64,000 bases of DNA from Clostridium folliculivorans (GCF_024341905.1 NZ_BQXY01000009.1:62001-126000), one strand, 5' to 3'. Positions 1 through 7,393 are shown, counted from the stretch's first letter. Numbers and translations are program-made. Notes: generated by a model from the sequence alone, not told the origin.

Positions 1-305
1 CTATTGAATATATAAATGATAACTATTCTAAAAATTTATCACTGACTGTGGTATCAAATGTAGTATCTGTTAACTACAGTTACTTCTCACAGGTATTTAA
101 AGAGCATACTGGAGAGAACTTTATAAATTATTTAAGAAATATAAGAGTGAAAAAAGCTCAAGAACTCTTAAAAGAGCAGGAACTTAAAGTCTATGAGGTT
201 GCTGAGGCTGTAGGATATTCTGATTCAAAGCAGTTTACGAAGGCTTTTAAGAGTGTCACTGGAATAACGCCACAAGAATTCAAAGAAAAGCAGTTTATTA
301 ATTAA
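1..305 (+). CDS. AraC-type DNA-binding domain, C-terminal fragment (cut by window edge)
   Basis: The reading frame is open from base 3 to the stop at 303-305, so the 5' part of the gene lies outside the window; a GTG at 48 should not be taken as the start. About 100 residues are visible and form the two helix-turn-helix units of an AraC/XylS domain, with the hallmark segments YFSQVFKEHTGENFINYL and AVGYSDSKQFTKAFKSVTG. The sequence resembles the C-terminus of YesN-type response regulators, which usually act with a YesM-type kinase to control sugar uptake genes. Which domain precedes it cannot be seen. The family call is firm; the target and signal are unknown. Confidence 0.85.
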   Translation, partial: IEYINDNYSKNLSLTVVSNVVSVNYSYFSQVFKEHTGENFINYLRNIRVKKAQELLKEQELKVYEVAEAVGYSDSKQFTKAFKSVTGITPQEFKEKQFIN

Positions 306-322
306 TATTTTTTGATGTGTGC

Positions 323-620
323 TGAAATTTAGGTGTCACTATCTCCAATGCTTGAATGAGCTTCGCAGAGAATTAATATGACTTATTACAATAAGATAGA
401 AGAATCCCTTCATATTAAACTTATATTTTCAAATCCTCTGCTCAGAACCCAGCAGAGTTTTGAAAATAGTTTAATTAATGAAGGGATTCTTCTTTGCTAA
501 AACTGTATAACTCACTACGTTCGGACAATACAGTTGATTAACGCTATCTTATCTTCATAAGTCATTTAATTCTAGTTGCTTGCTCATATAGCATCTCCGT
601 TAGTAACACCTAAAATTCAA
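323..620. repeat. Family A palindromic repeat, copy A1, with nested hairpin element D
   Basis: The ends TGAAATTTAGGTGTCACT and AGTAACACCTAAAATTCA are inverted repeats of each other with two mismatches. The inner part has the family core AACTCACTACGTTCGGACA at about 511-529 flanked by pairing ACTGTA and TACAGT. A 96-bp element (398-493) with perfect 16-nt inverted ends interrupts the copy. On the minus strand the short frame typical of the family is broken by stops after ten codons. Confidence 0.8.
398..493. repeat. Family D hairpin element nested in A1
   Basis: The perfect inverted ends AGAAGAATCCCTTCAT (398-413) and ATGAAGGGATTCTTCT (478-493) enclose a second hairpin at about 427-467, with arms CTCTGCT and AGCAGAG around the loop CAGAACCC and outer arms TTTTCAAA and TTTTGAAAA. 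Similar cores occur near 3121-3164 and 61530-61575 with different but still pairing arms. Confidence 0.65.
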
Positions 621-815
621 AAGTAATATTAAAATAATACTAATTAGCATTTTAAGAGGAAAACTAAAATTAGATGGTTATATTTTTGATGAATGAGAGT
701 TGTGAAGGATTTTATATATGTAGGAAACTAGATTATAAACAGTATTAAATATAGAACAAGCTTAATTACTTTAATGATAGCATCATAGATGGATTTACTA
801 AAAATTATAATAAAA

Positions 816-853
816 ATAGTAATTCTATTATTACCTAATAATAGAATTACTAT
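816..853. other. Perfect 17-bp hairpin in the gap before the rubrerythrin gene
   Basis: Bases 816-832 and 837-853 are exact reverse complements around the 4-nt loop ACCT. No coding frame is nearby and no T-run follows directly. It sits 66 bp before a second hairpin that does look like a terminator. It could be part of a small RNA or a mobile hairpin; no function can be assigned. Confidence 0.6.
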
Positions 854-918
854 CAATTGATAATAAGTATCATGAATATTCAAGCAGAAAAGAAAATATA
901 TATAATGATGAAAGTATT

Positions 919-957
919 AAAAATACCGGGGTGTAGAGAAATATCCTCGGTATTTTT
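919..957 (+). terminator. Rho-independent terminator-like hairpin with no visible upstream gene
   Basis: The arms AAAAATACCGGGG (919-931) and CCTCGGTATTTTT (945-957) pair with one mismatch and end in a T-run. The nearest upstream gene ends at 305, so the hairpin may end a short non-coding transcript made between 620 and 957, or shield the rubrerythrin promoter from read-through. Confidence 0.55.
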
Positions 958-1011
958 GTTGATTATAATGGGTAGAAGTATTATTTAATGAAAAATTTTC
1001 TAAAAAAAGTC

Positions 1012-1040
1012 TTTACAATTAATAATAACTATTATATAAT
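1012..1040 (+). promoter_or_regulatory. Sigma-A promoter of the reverse rubrerythrin gene
   Basis: TTTACA (1012-1017) and a perfect TATAAT (1035-1040) are 17 bp apart, about 70 bp before the start codon. The spacer holds the interrupted inverted repeat TAATAAT-aac-TATTATA, which loosely resembles a PerR box. PerR control is known for clostridial rubrerythrins, but here it is only inferred. Confidence 0.65.
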
Positions 1041-1110
1041 ATGAATTGTAAACAGATTAACCAGTTATCAAATGAAATTAATATATATGATTTAAGAGGA
1101 GGATTTAGAA

Positions 1111-1656
1111 ATGAAGAAGTTTATATGTACAATATGTGGATATGTTTATGAGGGAGATGCTGCTCCAGAGAAATGCCCAGTATGTGGAGCACCAGCTGCA
1201 AAATTTAATGAACAAAGCGGAGAACTAGTATGGGCTGATGAGCACAGAATCGGAGTTGCTCAAGGCGTTGATGAAAGAGTATTAGAAGGCTTAAGAGCTA
1301 ACTTCACTGGAGAATGCACAGAAGTAGGAATGTATCTTGCTATGAGCAGACAAGCTGATAGAGAAGGTTTCCCAGAAGTTGCTGAAGCATACAAGAGAAT
1401 AGCTTTTGAAGAAGCAGAACATGCTGCAAAGTTTGCTGAATTATTAGGAGAAGTTGTAGTTGCTGATACTAAGAAGAATCTTCAAGCTAGAGTAGAGGCT
1501 GAATACGGAGCAACTGCTGGTAAGAAAGAATTAGCTACATTAGCTAAGCAATTAAACTATGATGCAATCCATGATACAGTACATGAAATGTGTAAAGATG
1601 AAGCTAGACATGGAAAAGCTTTCAAGGGTTTATTAGAAAGATATTTCAATAACTAA
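1111..1656 (+). CDS. Reverse rubrerythrin (N-terminal rubredoxin, C-terminal diiron domain)
   Basis: This 181-residue protein reduces hydrogen peroxide, and in clostridia also takes part in NADH-driven oxygen detoxification, in the cytoplasm. The N-terminus is a rubredoxin-like iron site ([10 protein letters not shown] and CPVCGAP, residues 6-26). The rest is a four-helix diiron domain with ExxH-type ligands, seen as [17 protein letters not shown] and DEARHGKAF. The domain order is the reverse of classical rubrerythrin and matches the oxygen-induced revRbr proteins of solventogenic clostridia. AGAGGAGG lies 10 bp before the ATG, a consensus promoter precedes it and a strong terminator follows, so it is a single-gene unit. 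Codon use looks well adapted, which suggests high expression. A second, classical rubrerythrin is at 29811. Confidence 0.93.
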   Translation: MKKFICTICGYVYEGDAAPEKCPVCGAPAAKFNEQSGELVWADEHRIGVAQGVDERVLEGLRANFTGECTEVGMYLAMSRQADREGFPEVAEAYKRIAFEEAEHAAKFAELLGEVVVADTKKNLQARVEAEYGATAGKKELATLAKQLNYDAIHDTVHEMCKDEARHGKAFKGLLERYFNN

Positions 1657-1668
1657 TTATGACATATC

Positions 1669-1696
1669 AAAGGACAGGCGCTCGCCTGTCCTTTTT
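1669..1696 (+). terminator. Terminator of the reverse rubrerythrin gene
   Basis: The perfect arms AAAGGACAGGCG (1669-1680) and CGCCTGTCCTTT (1683-1694), separated by two bases, are followed by a T-run, 12 bp after the stop codon. Confidence 0.9.
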
Positions 1697-1713
1697 AGTT
1701 TTTTGCTGTTACT

Positions 1714-1911
1714 AGAATTTAGATATCACTACATCCAATGCTTCAATGATCTTCACAAAGAATTAATATGATTTTTTCCGATTAAATAGCTAAAACTTTA
1801 TAACTCACTATGTTCGGACAATAAAGTTTCTTAACGCTATTGAATTTCCAAAAAACATTTAATTCTAGCTGTTCGATCATATAGCATCTCCTGTAGTAAT
1901 ATCTAAATTTA
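1714..1911. repeat. Family A palindromic repeat, copy A2
   Basis: This intact copy of about 198 bp has ends AGAATTTAGATATCACTAC and GTAGTAATATCTAAATTTA, which pair with three mismatches. The core is AACTCACTATGTTCGGACA, flanked by ACTTTAT and ATAAAGT. On the minus strand a ribosome-site-like GGAGATGCTAT precedes an ATG opening a 35-codon frame that starts MIEQLELN. It lies just after the rubrerythrin terminator. Confidence 0.8.
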
Positions 1912-1932
1912 ATACATAACAGCATATATGAC

Positions 1933-2130
1933 TAAAGATTATGTAGTGTTACATCCGATATTTCAATGAGCTTCGCATAGAATTAATATGATTTACTCCA
2001 ATGAAATGACTAAAACTTTATAACTCACTACGTTCGGACAATAAGGTTTCTTAACGCTATTAAATCTCCAGAAATCATTTAATTATAACTGCTTGCTCAT
2101 ATGTATCTCCTGTAGTGGCATCTAAATTTA
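1933..2130. repeat. Family A palindromic repeat, copy A3 (degenerate)
   Basis: This copy is in tandem with A2 and in the same orientation. The ends pair less well than in other copies. The core AACTCACTACGTTCGGACA is kept and flanked by ACTTTAT and ATAAGGT. The minus-strand short frame is broken by a TAA at the sixth codon. Two adjacent copies are unique in this window. Confidence 0.72.
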
Positions 2131-2186
2131 ATATATAACATTGAATACAACTGAAAGTTATATAAATTGTATGTAAAGTAGATTTA

Positions 2187-2747
2187 TTAAAGTCCTTTCT
2201 GATCTCCTTTGGCAAGGCCTCTTTCTTCTAGGATCTCGTAGATTGTCTTTGAGGTAGTGTCTGCCATTGTGTAGCCTAGAGCTTCTACAACTTCTTTAAG
2301 TTCATCTTCGTGAGCTGTTTCTATCTCTATGTAAGGGAAAGGGCAGAAGTTTTTGTCGTTGATATCTATTTCAACTAAGGTGTTTTTATATTTATAGCTT
2401 TCTCTAGATTTTTTTATAGTTTCAACTAAAGTAAGTCCTAGAGAATTAAATAGCTTTTCAGCAGTATCACCGTCATCTACTATTATCTCGTTTTCTTCCA
2501 TTACCTTATATTTTTCTTGAGATAGCATCTTTTTAGTGGTCATGAAATAAACTATTTTATTATTAATTTTGTCGTCAATAGTTCTAACTCTAGCGTATCC
2601 TTTAGCTGATAAAAGTCTTCTATCTGGAAAATCAAAGATTTTATTTACTTGATCTTCATCTTTAACTTTATATCCTCCAAGATTGGTTATTTTCTCTTTT
2701 ATTTCCTCTACATCGATATCTAAAATTCTTGTTTCTAATTCTTGCAT
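2187..2747 (-). CDS. CYTH-domain protein (triphosphate tunnel metalloenzyme)
   Basis: This 186-residue protein of the CYTH superfamily folds as a tunnel barrel that binds a triphosphate and divalent metal. Members include class IV adenylate cyclases, thiamine triphosphatases and inorganic triphosphatases. The N-terminal signature ELETRILD (residues 3-10) is the ExExK-type motif with Arg in place of Lys. Later charged strands such as KGYARVRT, KSRESYKYK, LVEIDIND and YIEIETA supply the acidic and basic tunnel residues. A good ribosome site, GGAGG, lies before the ATG. It stands alone on the minus strand between two repeat clusters. The precise substrate cannot be told from sequence; a small phosphatase role is more likely than cyclic AMP synthesis. 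Confidence 0.82.
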   Translation of the reverse strand: MQELETRILDIDVEEIKEKITNLGGYKVKDEDQVNKIFDFPDRRLLSAKGYARVRTIDDKINNKIVYFMTTKKMLSQEKYKVMEENEIIVDDGDTAEKLFNSLGLTLVETIKKSRESYKYKNTLVEIDINDKNFCPFPYIEIETAHEDELKEVVEALGYTMADTTSKTIYEILEERGLAKGDQKGL

Positions 2748-2838
2748 AGTTTCCTCCAGGTTTTTTATTTTAATAATATCTATATGGATGTACCACTTCG
2801 TAATAAAACTTATTATTTTGGCTATGTTTAAGAATATT

Positions 2839-3097
2839 GTTGAAATTGATTGGTTATACAGGAGACGCTATATGAGCGAGCAACTAGAATTAAATGATTT
2901 TTTCAGATGGAATGGCGTTAAAAAACTGTACTGTTCGAACGTAGTGAGTTTACAGTTTTAGCCATGGAATATGACAAAATCATATTAATTCTCTGCGTAA
3001 GCTCATTAAGGATGAACAACTCTACTCCTAAAAATATAAATTCAATTATAGAGTTGTTCATCTAAAGAGCGTCGGATGATTAACCAATCAATTTCAA
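2839..3097. repeat. Family A palindromic repeat, copy A4, with nested B hairpin
   Basis: The ends TTGAAATTGATTGGTTAT and ATTAACCAATCAATTTCAA pair over 17 positions. This copy is in the opposite orientation to A1-A3. It holds AGGAGACGCTAT and an ATG (2872) opening a 29-codon frame, MSEQLELNDFFRWNGVKK and onward, ended by TAG at 2961. A 52-nt hairpin (3011-3062) is inserted near the right end. Confidence 0.8.
3011..3062. repeat. Family B hairpin with divergent, still perfectly paired arms
   Basis: GATGAACAACTCTA (3011-3024) and TAGAGTTGTTCATC (3049-3062) are exact reverse complements. The interior AAAATATAAATTCAATTA closely matches the interior of the B copies at 46791 and 52729, while the arms differ from theirs at several paired positions. 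Confidence 0.6.
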
Positions 3098-3354
3098 CAC
3101 GGTGCTTTAATAGCACCATTATTTTTAAATTCTCTCACCAGAAGCCGTGAGAGTTTTAAAAATAGATTGCGGTTCGAAGTGGTACATCTATAGTTTATCA
3201 AAGTACCTATAAACTTCAACATTTAAATTAATTAGGTTTGAGTATAAAGATATTTTTTATTCTTTGGAATCTATAACTCAATTATATCTGTGGACAAATA
3301 TGAATAACTACTTAAAATATAATGTGATTTATAGAATAAAAAACAGGAATTTGT

Positions 3355-3440
3355 CGCCTGCCAGAATTTCTTCACTACGTTCAGAAAAGGCAGATGCGCA
3401 AAAAAATTACTGAAGAAAGTCGCTTCAGCGATTTTTTCTT
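3355..3440. repeat. Family C repeat, solo copy
   Basis: CGCCTGCCAGAATTTCTTC, then ACTACGTTCAGAAAAGGCAG, then a run leading to CTGAAG-aaagtcg-CTTCAG and GCGATTTTTT. The same unit is nested in A5 (about 15687) and A6 (about 18530), and a remnant lies at 5338-5354. CTGCC and GGCAG form a short stem, and the loop shares TCACTACGTTC with family A. Confidence 0.65.
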
Positions 3441-3590
3441 ATGGAATTGTATGAAACATATAAGAAGTTAAACTTATTTTAGTCAAAGTAACTAAAATGA
3501 AAATCCTTACGGAAAGGATTACATTTTATGCTATAATGATATTATTAAGGTTATTCTATAATGGAGAAAAAATGGTTAGGGGGAAGTCAT

Positions 3591-4088
3591 ATGGACCAAT
3601 TTAAGGAACAATTAGTCAGAGCACAAAATCCAGGAAAATATAAGGCAGTAAAAATACTTATGTACATAGTAGGTGTACTTGCAGTACTTTGTTTACTTAC
3701 CGGAAACTTTATATTAGGGTTGCTACTTGTCGTGATTGCAGGTATACTTTTTTATGTGAAACGATTCTTTTATCTTGAGTTTGAGTATGTAATAACTAAC
3801 GGAGAAGTTGATGTAGATGTTATATATGAAACAACAACAAGAAAGAAGAAAATGTCCTTTAACATGAAGGAAGTTTCACTTTTAGCACCTTATGAAAGTG
3901 ATGAGTATAAGGCGTTAAGTAACAAGCCTTCGAAGATAATAACTGCAATACCGGAAGGAAATAAAGATAGAGCTTATGTAGCTGTAGTTACAGAGGGAAA
4001 TGATAAGGCTCAACTAATTTTTGTTCCTAATCAAGAATTTGTGAATATTTGCTTTTTATTCAATCCGAAGGTGGTAAAGAAAAATTAG
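3591..4088 (+). CDS. Two-helix membrane protein, DUF6106-like
   Basis: A protein of 165 residues when started at the ATG at 3591, which has the strong site AGGGGGA six bases before it. An ATG at 3561 in the same frame lacks a ribosome site and lies only about 20 bp from a TATAAT at 3532-3537, so it is unlikely. Residues about 20-60 form two hydrophobic helices. The remainder is a soluble beta-rich domain beginning FFYLEFEYVITNGEVDVDVI, suggesting a membrane-anchored cytoplasmic domain. It resembles the uncharacterised DUF6106 family common in clostridia. The gene is 16 bp from the next one and probably co-transcribed with it. No function is known. Confidence 0.75.
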   Translation: MDQFKEQLVRAQNPGKYKAVKILMYIVGVLAVLCLLTGNFILGLLLVVIAGILFYVKRFFYLEFEYVITNGEVDVDVIYETTTRKKKMSFNMKEVSLLAPYESDEYKALSNKPSKIITAIPEGNKDRAYVAVVTEGNDKAQLIFVPNQEFVNICFLFNPKVVKKN

Positions 4089-4104
4089 TACCAGAGGTGA
4101 GTAG

Positions 4105-5145
4105 ATGGAATACGTAAACGACATAAGTATCGTAGAAGCTGTAATTCATATATTGGATACAAATGGAGATGAACCTATATTAAATGAGTATAGGTTAGAA
4201 CTAAACGAAGATATATACAAATTTTTATACAGGCATATTGAAAGAGCCTTTAAGGATGAAGAACTTAAATATGCTGTATTTAATCCTGAAAGAAATATAG
4301 TAAAAGAAGTTTCTCAAGACTATCTAGATGGAATTAACTCAGATATTGTGTCTGTTTCTAAGGAACTTGCAAGACAAATGTTTGCCGTAATGAAAGGCAA
4401 CGTGAACATTCCATCCTGTGATCTTATAGTTGTGTCTATTTCAACTGATCAGGGACCAATGCTTGCAATTATGAAGATGGATTATGTAAGAAATTTTACT
4501 CATAAGATAGATTTTATTGAAGATAAGATTGGAATTGATATAATAGAACAGGCTTCAGGACTTCCTGCAAGCAGCTCAAGGCTTCAAAAGTGTGCATTTA
4601 TAAAACCATTAAGAGAAGAGCATACAATTAATCTAATGGTTATAGATAAGCAAAAGAAGTCAAAAGAAGAAGAAGAATACGGAGCAAATTACTTTATAAA
4701 TAATTATCTAGGCTGCTCGATTGTAACTAATGAGAGAGATATGACTAAAACCTTTGTAAAGGCTACAGAAGCATGGACTAGAAATAACATGTATGAAGAT
4801 GCAGATAAAGCCGAAAAGATAAGAAGTACCATTAAAAGCAAGCTAAAAGAAGAAGATACAATAAATGTGCAAGAACTATCTCATGAGCTTTTCAAAGAAG
4901 AGCCTCAAGCTAAGGAAAGTTTCGATCAATTTGTATCTGCGCAAGGTTTAGAAGAAGAAATAGCAGTAGATAAGCAATGGGTAGAGAAAAAGCTTAAAAG
5001 GGTAAGACTTAAAATTGATAAGGATATAGACTTATATTTGACTGAAGAAGCATATAATGATCCTCAAAGATTTGAAATACAAAGAAATGGTGACGGAAGC
5101 ATAAACCTTGTGGTGAAGCATGTTAAAAACTATATAGAAAAGTAA
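4105..5145 (+). CDS. Nucleoid-associated protein, NdpA/YejK family
   Basis: This 346-residue cytoplasmic protein matches the 37-kDa nucleoid-associated protein family (NA37/NdpA). The segments VVSISTDQGPMLAIMKMDY, NLMVIDKQKK and FINNYLGCSIVTNERDMTKTF are typical. The family binds DNA or nucleoids in proteobacteria; in Firmicutes the role is untested and phage or defence contexts are also seen. The AGAGGTGAG site lies just before the ATG, and the gene follows the DUF6106-like gene by 16 bp. A terminator 34 bp after the stop ends the unit. The family assignment is good; the cellular job is uncertain. Confidence 0.82.
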   Translation: MEYVNDISIVEAVIHILDTNGDEPILNEYRLELNEDIYKFLYRHIERAFKDEELKYAVFNPERNIVKEVSQDYLDGINSDIVSVSKELARQMFAVMKGNVNIPSCDLIVVSISTDQGPMLAIMKMDYVRNFTHKIDFIEDKIGIDIIEQASGLPASSSRLQKCAFIKPLREEHTINLMVIDKQKKSKEEEEYGANYFINNYLGCSIVTNERDMTKTFVKATEAWTRNNMYEDADKAEKIRSTIKSKLKEEDTINVQELSHELFKEEPQAKESFDQFVSAQGLEEEIAVDKQWVEKKLKRVRLKIDKDIDLYLTEEAYNDPQRFEIQRNGDGSINLVVKHVKNYIEK

Positions 5146-5179
5146 ACTTATGCCTGAAATTACATATAAGTTAATGAGG

Positions 5180-5209
5180 AAAGACTGTGGGAGACTGCAG
5201 TCTTTTTTT
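5180..5209 (+). terminator. Terminator after the nucleoid-associated protein gene
   Basis: The arms AAAGACTG (5180-5187) and CAGTCTTT (5198-5205) are followed by seven T residues. Confidence 0.85.
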
Positions 5210-5211
5210 GT

Positions 5212-5285
5212 TGTATAAGAAAGTATATAATTTTTATGTTAACTAAACCTAGTAATTTTAACTGATTTCAATAGCTTTTTAGGTT
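5212..5285. repeat. Small intergenic repeat shared with 24795-24868
   Basis: TGTATAAGAAAGTATA is identical at 5212-5227 and 24795-24810. Similarity continues with TAAACCT and TTTCAATAG further on. A family C remnant (CGGAAAGGCAGATGC) follows at 5338-5354. Too short to assign to a mobile element. Confidence 0.4.
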
Positions 5286-5385
5286 ATATGGTAAAAAATA
5301 AAACTTATTTGACTGACATATTTTTCTCATATACATTCGGAAAGGCAGATGCATTAAAAAGTAGTATGGTAAATTTATGAAGATA

Positions 5386-5419
5386 ATAGTTGTATATTGC
5401 AACTATTGCATGATACAAT
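5386..5419 (+). promoter_or_regulatory. Promoter with overlapping MarR-type operator
   Basis: ATAGTTG (5386-5392) and CAACTAT (5400-5406) form a perfect inverted repeat with a 7-bp centre. It overlaps a likely -35 box TTGTAT (5390-5395), and TACAAT at 5414-5419 serves as -10 with 18-bp spacing. The position suits autorepression by the MarR protein encoded just downstream. Confidence 0.55.
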
Positions 5420-5440
5420 AATTACAAGGAGGGATTAAAC

Positions 5441-5887
5441 ATGTTTTTTATGGATGATTCAAAAAGATTAAGAGAATTAATAAGAGTACTTGAAAGAAAA
5501 CTGGGAGTCCTTCAAGATAGCGGATTTTCGTGTTGCCAAATAACTATGGCACAGTGTCATGCTTTAGTAGAGATTGGTCGTGCAAAAGGCATTGCGTTAA
5601 ATAAACTAGCAGAATTATTAAATTTAGAGAATAGCACTATTAGTAGGACAGTAAATAATCTGGTAGCAAATGAGCTTGTAAAAAGAGATATTGATCCACA
5701 AGATAGAAGGTACATAACTATATCACTTACTGATAAAGGGAATGAAATTTATCAAGGGATTGAGGAAGAAATGAATTTATACTTCACAAAAATATACGAA
5801 GCAATACCTGCTGATAAAAGACAACAAGTTTTGGAAAGCATTGATATTCTACTTGAATCAATAGACAAAAGTAATTGCTGTGAGTAA
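5441..5887 (+). CDS. MarR-family regulator with vicinal cysteines
   Basis: This 148-residue winged-helix repressor has its DNA-binding region at residues 50-100 (LNKLAELLNLENSTISRTVNNL, wing DPQDRRYITISLTDKG). Unusually it has a Cys-Cys pair and a third Cys near residues 31-40 (SCCQITMAQC) and another Cys-Cys pair at the C-terminus (SNCCE). Such clusters suggest thiol-based sensing of a metal, metalloid or oxidant. AAGGAGGG lies seven bases before the ATG. It overlaps the longer open frame of the methyltransferase and probably represses the operon through the palindrome at 5386-5406. The family is certain; the inducer is inferred. Confidence 0.88.
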   Translation: MFFMDDSKRLRELIRVLERKLGVLQDSGFSCCQITMAQCHALVEIGRAKGIALNKLAELLNLENSTISRTVNNLVANELVKRDIDPQDRRYITISLTDKGNEIYQGIEEEMNLYFTKIYEAIPADKRQQVLESIDILLESIDKSNCCE

Positions 5888-5918
5888 TGAAAGAAGATTA
5901 TATGGGGAGGGGTATGAG

Positions 5919-6542
5919 GTGAGTAGTAAAGTTTATTTTAAAGAAGTAGCTAAAGAATGGGATGTTATGAGACAAGACTTTTTTTCAGAATCCGTAAGAG
6001 ATAAGGCTTACGAAGTAGCAGATGTAGAAGAAGGTAAATTAGCGGCAGATATTGGGGCTGGAACTGGATTTATAACTGAAGGGCTTTTACAAAAGGGTTT
6101 AAATGTAATAGCTGTAGATCAATCTTATGAGATGCTTGAGGAAATGAAACTAAAATTTAACGAATTTAAGTCAGTAGAATATCTTCAAGGTGATGCAGAG
6201 AAACTACCAATTGATGATGCTACAGTAGATTATGCGATGGCAAATATGTACCTACATCACGTAGAAGATCCATTGAAAGCTATTAAGGAAATGGTAAGAA
6301 TACTAAAGCCTTCTGGAAAACTTGTGATTACTGATTTAGATCAGCATAATCACGAATTTTTAAGAACTGAACAGCATGATAGATGGATGGGATTTGATCG
6401 TAAAGCTATTGAGAATTGGTTTGTAGAAGCAGGTCTTTCAAATGTAGTGATTGATTGTGTAGGTGGAAACTGCTGTGCAACCTCAAACTGTGGATGTGAA
6501 AGTGCAAGTATAAGTATCTTCATAGCTTATGGTGAAAAGTAA
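5919..6542 (+). CDS. SAM-dependent methyltransferase with cysteine-rich C-terminus
   Basis: A class I methyltransferase of 207 residues from the GTG at 5919, which has GGGGAGGGG six bases upstream; a GTG at 5880 overlapping the MarR stop lacks such a site. Motif I is ADIGAGTGFITEGL, followed by VIAVDQSYEML and GDAEKLPIDDATVDYAMANMYLHHV, as in the UbiE/ArsM group. The C-terminal tail has the cysteine cluster NCCATSNCGCE before a last strand. Cysteine clusters occur in arsenite methyltransferases, though the three spaced cysteines of classical ArsM are not recognisable here. Together with the cysteine-bearing MarR neighbour, a thiol-bound metalloid substrate is plausible but unproven. A generic small-molecule methyltransferase is the alternative. 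Confidence 0.82.
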   Translation: MSSKVYFKEVAKEWDVMRQDFFSESVRDKAYEVADVEEGKLAADIGAGTGFITEGLLQKGLNVIAVDQSYEMLEEMKLKFNEFKSVEYLQGDAEKLPIDDATVDYAMANMYLHHVEDPLKAIKEMVRILKPSGKLVITDLDQHNHEFLRTEQHDRWMGFDRKAIENWFVEAGLSNVVIDCVGGNCCATSNCGCESASISIFIAYGEK

Positions 6543-6580
6543 TTAATAAAAGATGTAATTTAAAAGTAAATATATATTAT

Positions 6581-6618
6581 AAAGACAAGGGACTCTGAAT
6601 ATAAAGTTGCTTGTCTTT
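6581..6618 (+). terminator. Hairpin between methyltransferase and acetyltransferase genes
   Basis: AAAGACAAG (6581-6589) and CTTGTCTTT (6610-6618) pair perfectly around a 20-nt loop. The T-run is weak, so it may attenuate rather than end transcription. Confidence 0.5.
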
Positions 6619-6636
6619 ATTAGAAGGAGAGTATAA

Positions 6637-7137
6637 ATGAAGTATAGTATAGAAGATATGAAGCCATCAGACTGGGAACAGGTTAAGGATATTTATTTGG
6701 AAGGAATTAACACTGGAATAGCAACATTTCAAAGTGAAGTACCAACTTGGGAATCATGGGATAAAGGGCATCTTGACTGCTGTAGATTGGTTGCTCGGTT
6801 GAATAATGATATATTAGGTTGGGTTGCATTAAGCCCAACTTCTACGAGAGAGTGCTATGCAGGAGTAGTGGAAGTAAGCATTTATATTGGGGAGAAATAT
6901 AGAGGGAATAATATAGGATCAAGCCTTTTAACAAAAGTAGTAGAGCAGTCAGAAGAAAAGGGAATTTGGACACTATATTGTGCTATTATTAGAGAAAATA
7001 TTAAAAGTATAGAGATGCATAAGAAATGTGGATTTAGAGAAATAGGTATAAGAGAAAAAGTCTCTAAGATGCCAAATGGAGTGTGGCATGATGTTGTGCT
7101 AATGGAACGAAGAAGTAAGGTGGTTGGGATAAGTTAA
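6637..7137 (+). CDS. GNAT N-acetyltransferase, phosphinothricin acetyltransferase type
   Basis: This 166-residue cytoplasmic acetyl-CoA transferase begins with an IEDMKPSDWEQVKDIYLEGI segment typical of the PAT/YncA/ArsN branch. FQSEVPTWESWD, VEVSIYIGEKYRGNNIGSSLL (acetyl-CoA loop) and ENIKSIEMHKKCGF are further family marks. Known members acetylate phosphinothricin, methionine sulfoximine or, for ArsN, arsinothricin. The AGAAGGAGAG site precedes the ATG. It lies 94 bp after the methyltransferase with a weak hairpin between, so it may belong to the same regulated set. The substrate cannot be settled from sequence. Confidence 0.82.
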   Translation: MKYSIEDMKPSDWEQVKDIYLEGINTGIATFQSEVPTWESWDKGHLDCCRLVARLNNDILGWVALSPTSTRECYAGVVEVSIYIGEKYRGNNIGSSLLTKVVEQSEEKGIWTLYCAIIRENIKSIEMHKKCGFREIGIREKVSKMPNGVWHDVVLMERRSKVVGIS

Positions 7138-7194
7138 ATAATTCATTGAGTAGTAATCCTGAAAATAAAACTATTCAGTTATTTAATTGCCATA

Positions 7195-7240
7195 GGTAAG
7201 CTCTGATTTTTGGACATGTTTAATTTCAACACTGTGCTTT
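7195..7240. repeat. Remnant of a family A end
   Basis: TTTAATTTCAACACTGTGCTTT resembles the outer end of family A copies (compare AATTTCAACACGGTGCTTT at 3090-3108). No second arm is visible, so this is at most a solo relic. Confidence 0.3.
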
Positions 7241-7267
7241 TTTATATTATCTAATTCATAACCACCC

Positions 7268-7321
7268 AATCTTAAGGTAATCTTAAGACAGTATTAATAA
7301 CCACTTAAACAAAAGTGGTTA
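7268..7321 (+). promoter_or_regulatory. Direct-repeat operator and hairpin upstream of the ABC exporter
   Basis: AATCTTAAG occurs at 7268-7276 and again at 7279-7287, an exact 11-bp period as expected for an OmpR/PhoB-family dimer site. TAACCACTT and AAGTGGTTA (7298-7321) form a perfect inverted repeat further downstream. The adjacent response regulator (10942) is the natural candidate. Confidence 0.5.
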
Positions 7322-7393
7322 GAATTAATAATGTAGGTAAACGTTGAAATAATGATTGCTACTAAAAGTAATAATGGTTTTGGGAGGACAAAG

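Larger units (their letters stand above)
2786..3191. repeat. Family B element split by nested insertions (A4, D-like and B-like units)
   Basis: The left part GATGTACCACTTC (2787-2799) and right part GAAGTGGTACATC (3176-3188) are exact reverse complements, and the left flank continues into the B-type interior up to about 2817. Between them sit a family A copy (2839-3097) that itself carries a complete small B hairpin (3011-3062), then a D-type core (about 3121-3164) with arms CTCTCAC and GTGAGAG around CAGAAGCC. It is a layered insertion history in 400 bp. Confidence 0.7.

Noticed and set aside
2683..2961. 92-codon open frame in the repeat cluster after the CYTH gene
   Set aside because: Its first half is antisense to the CYTH gene and intergenic DNA; only the last 29 codons are the family A short frame, so it is not one gene.
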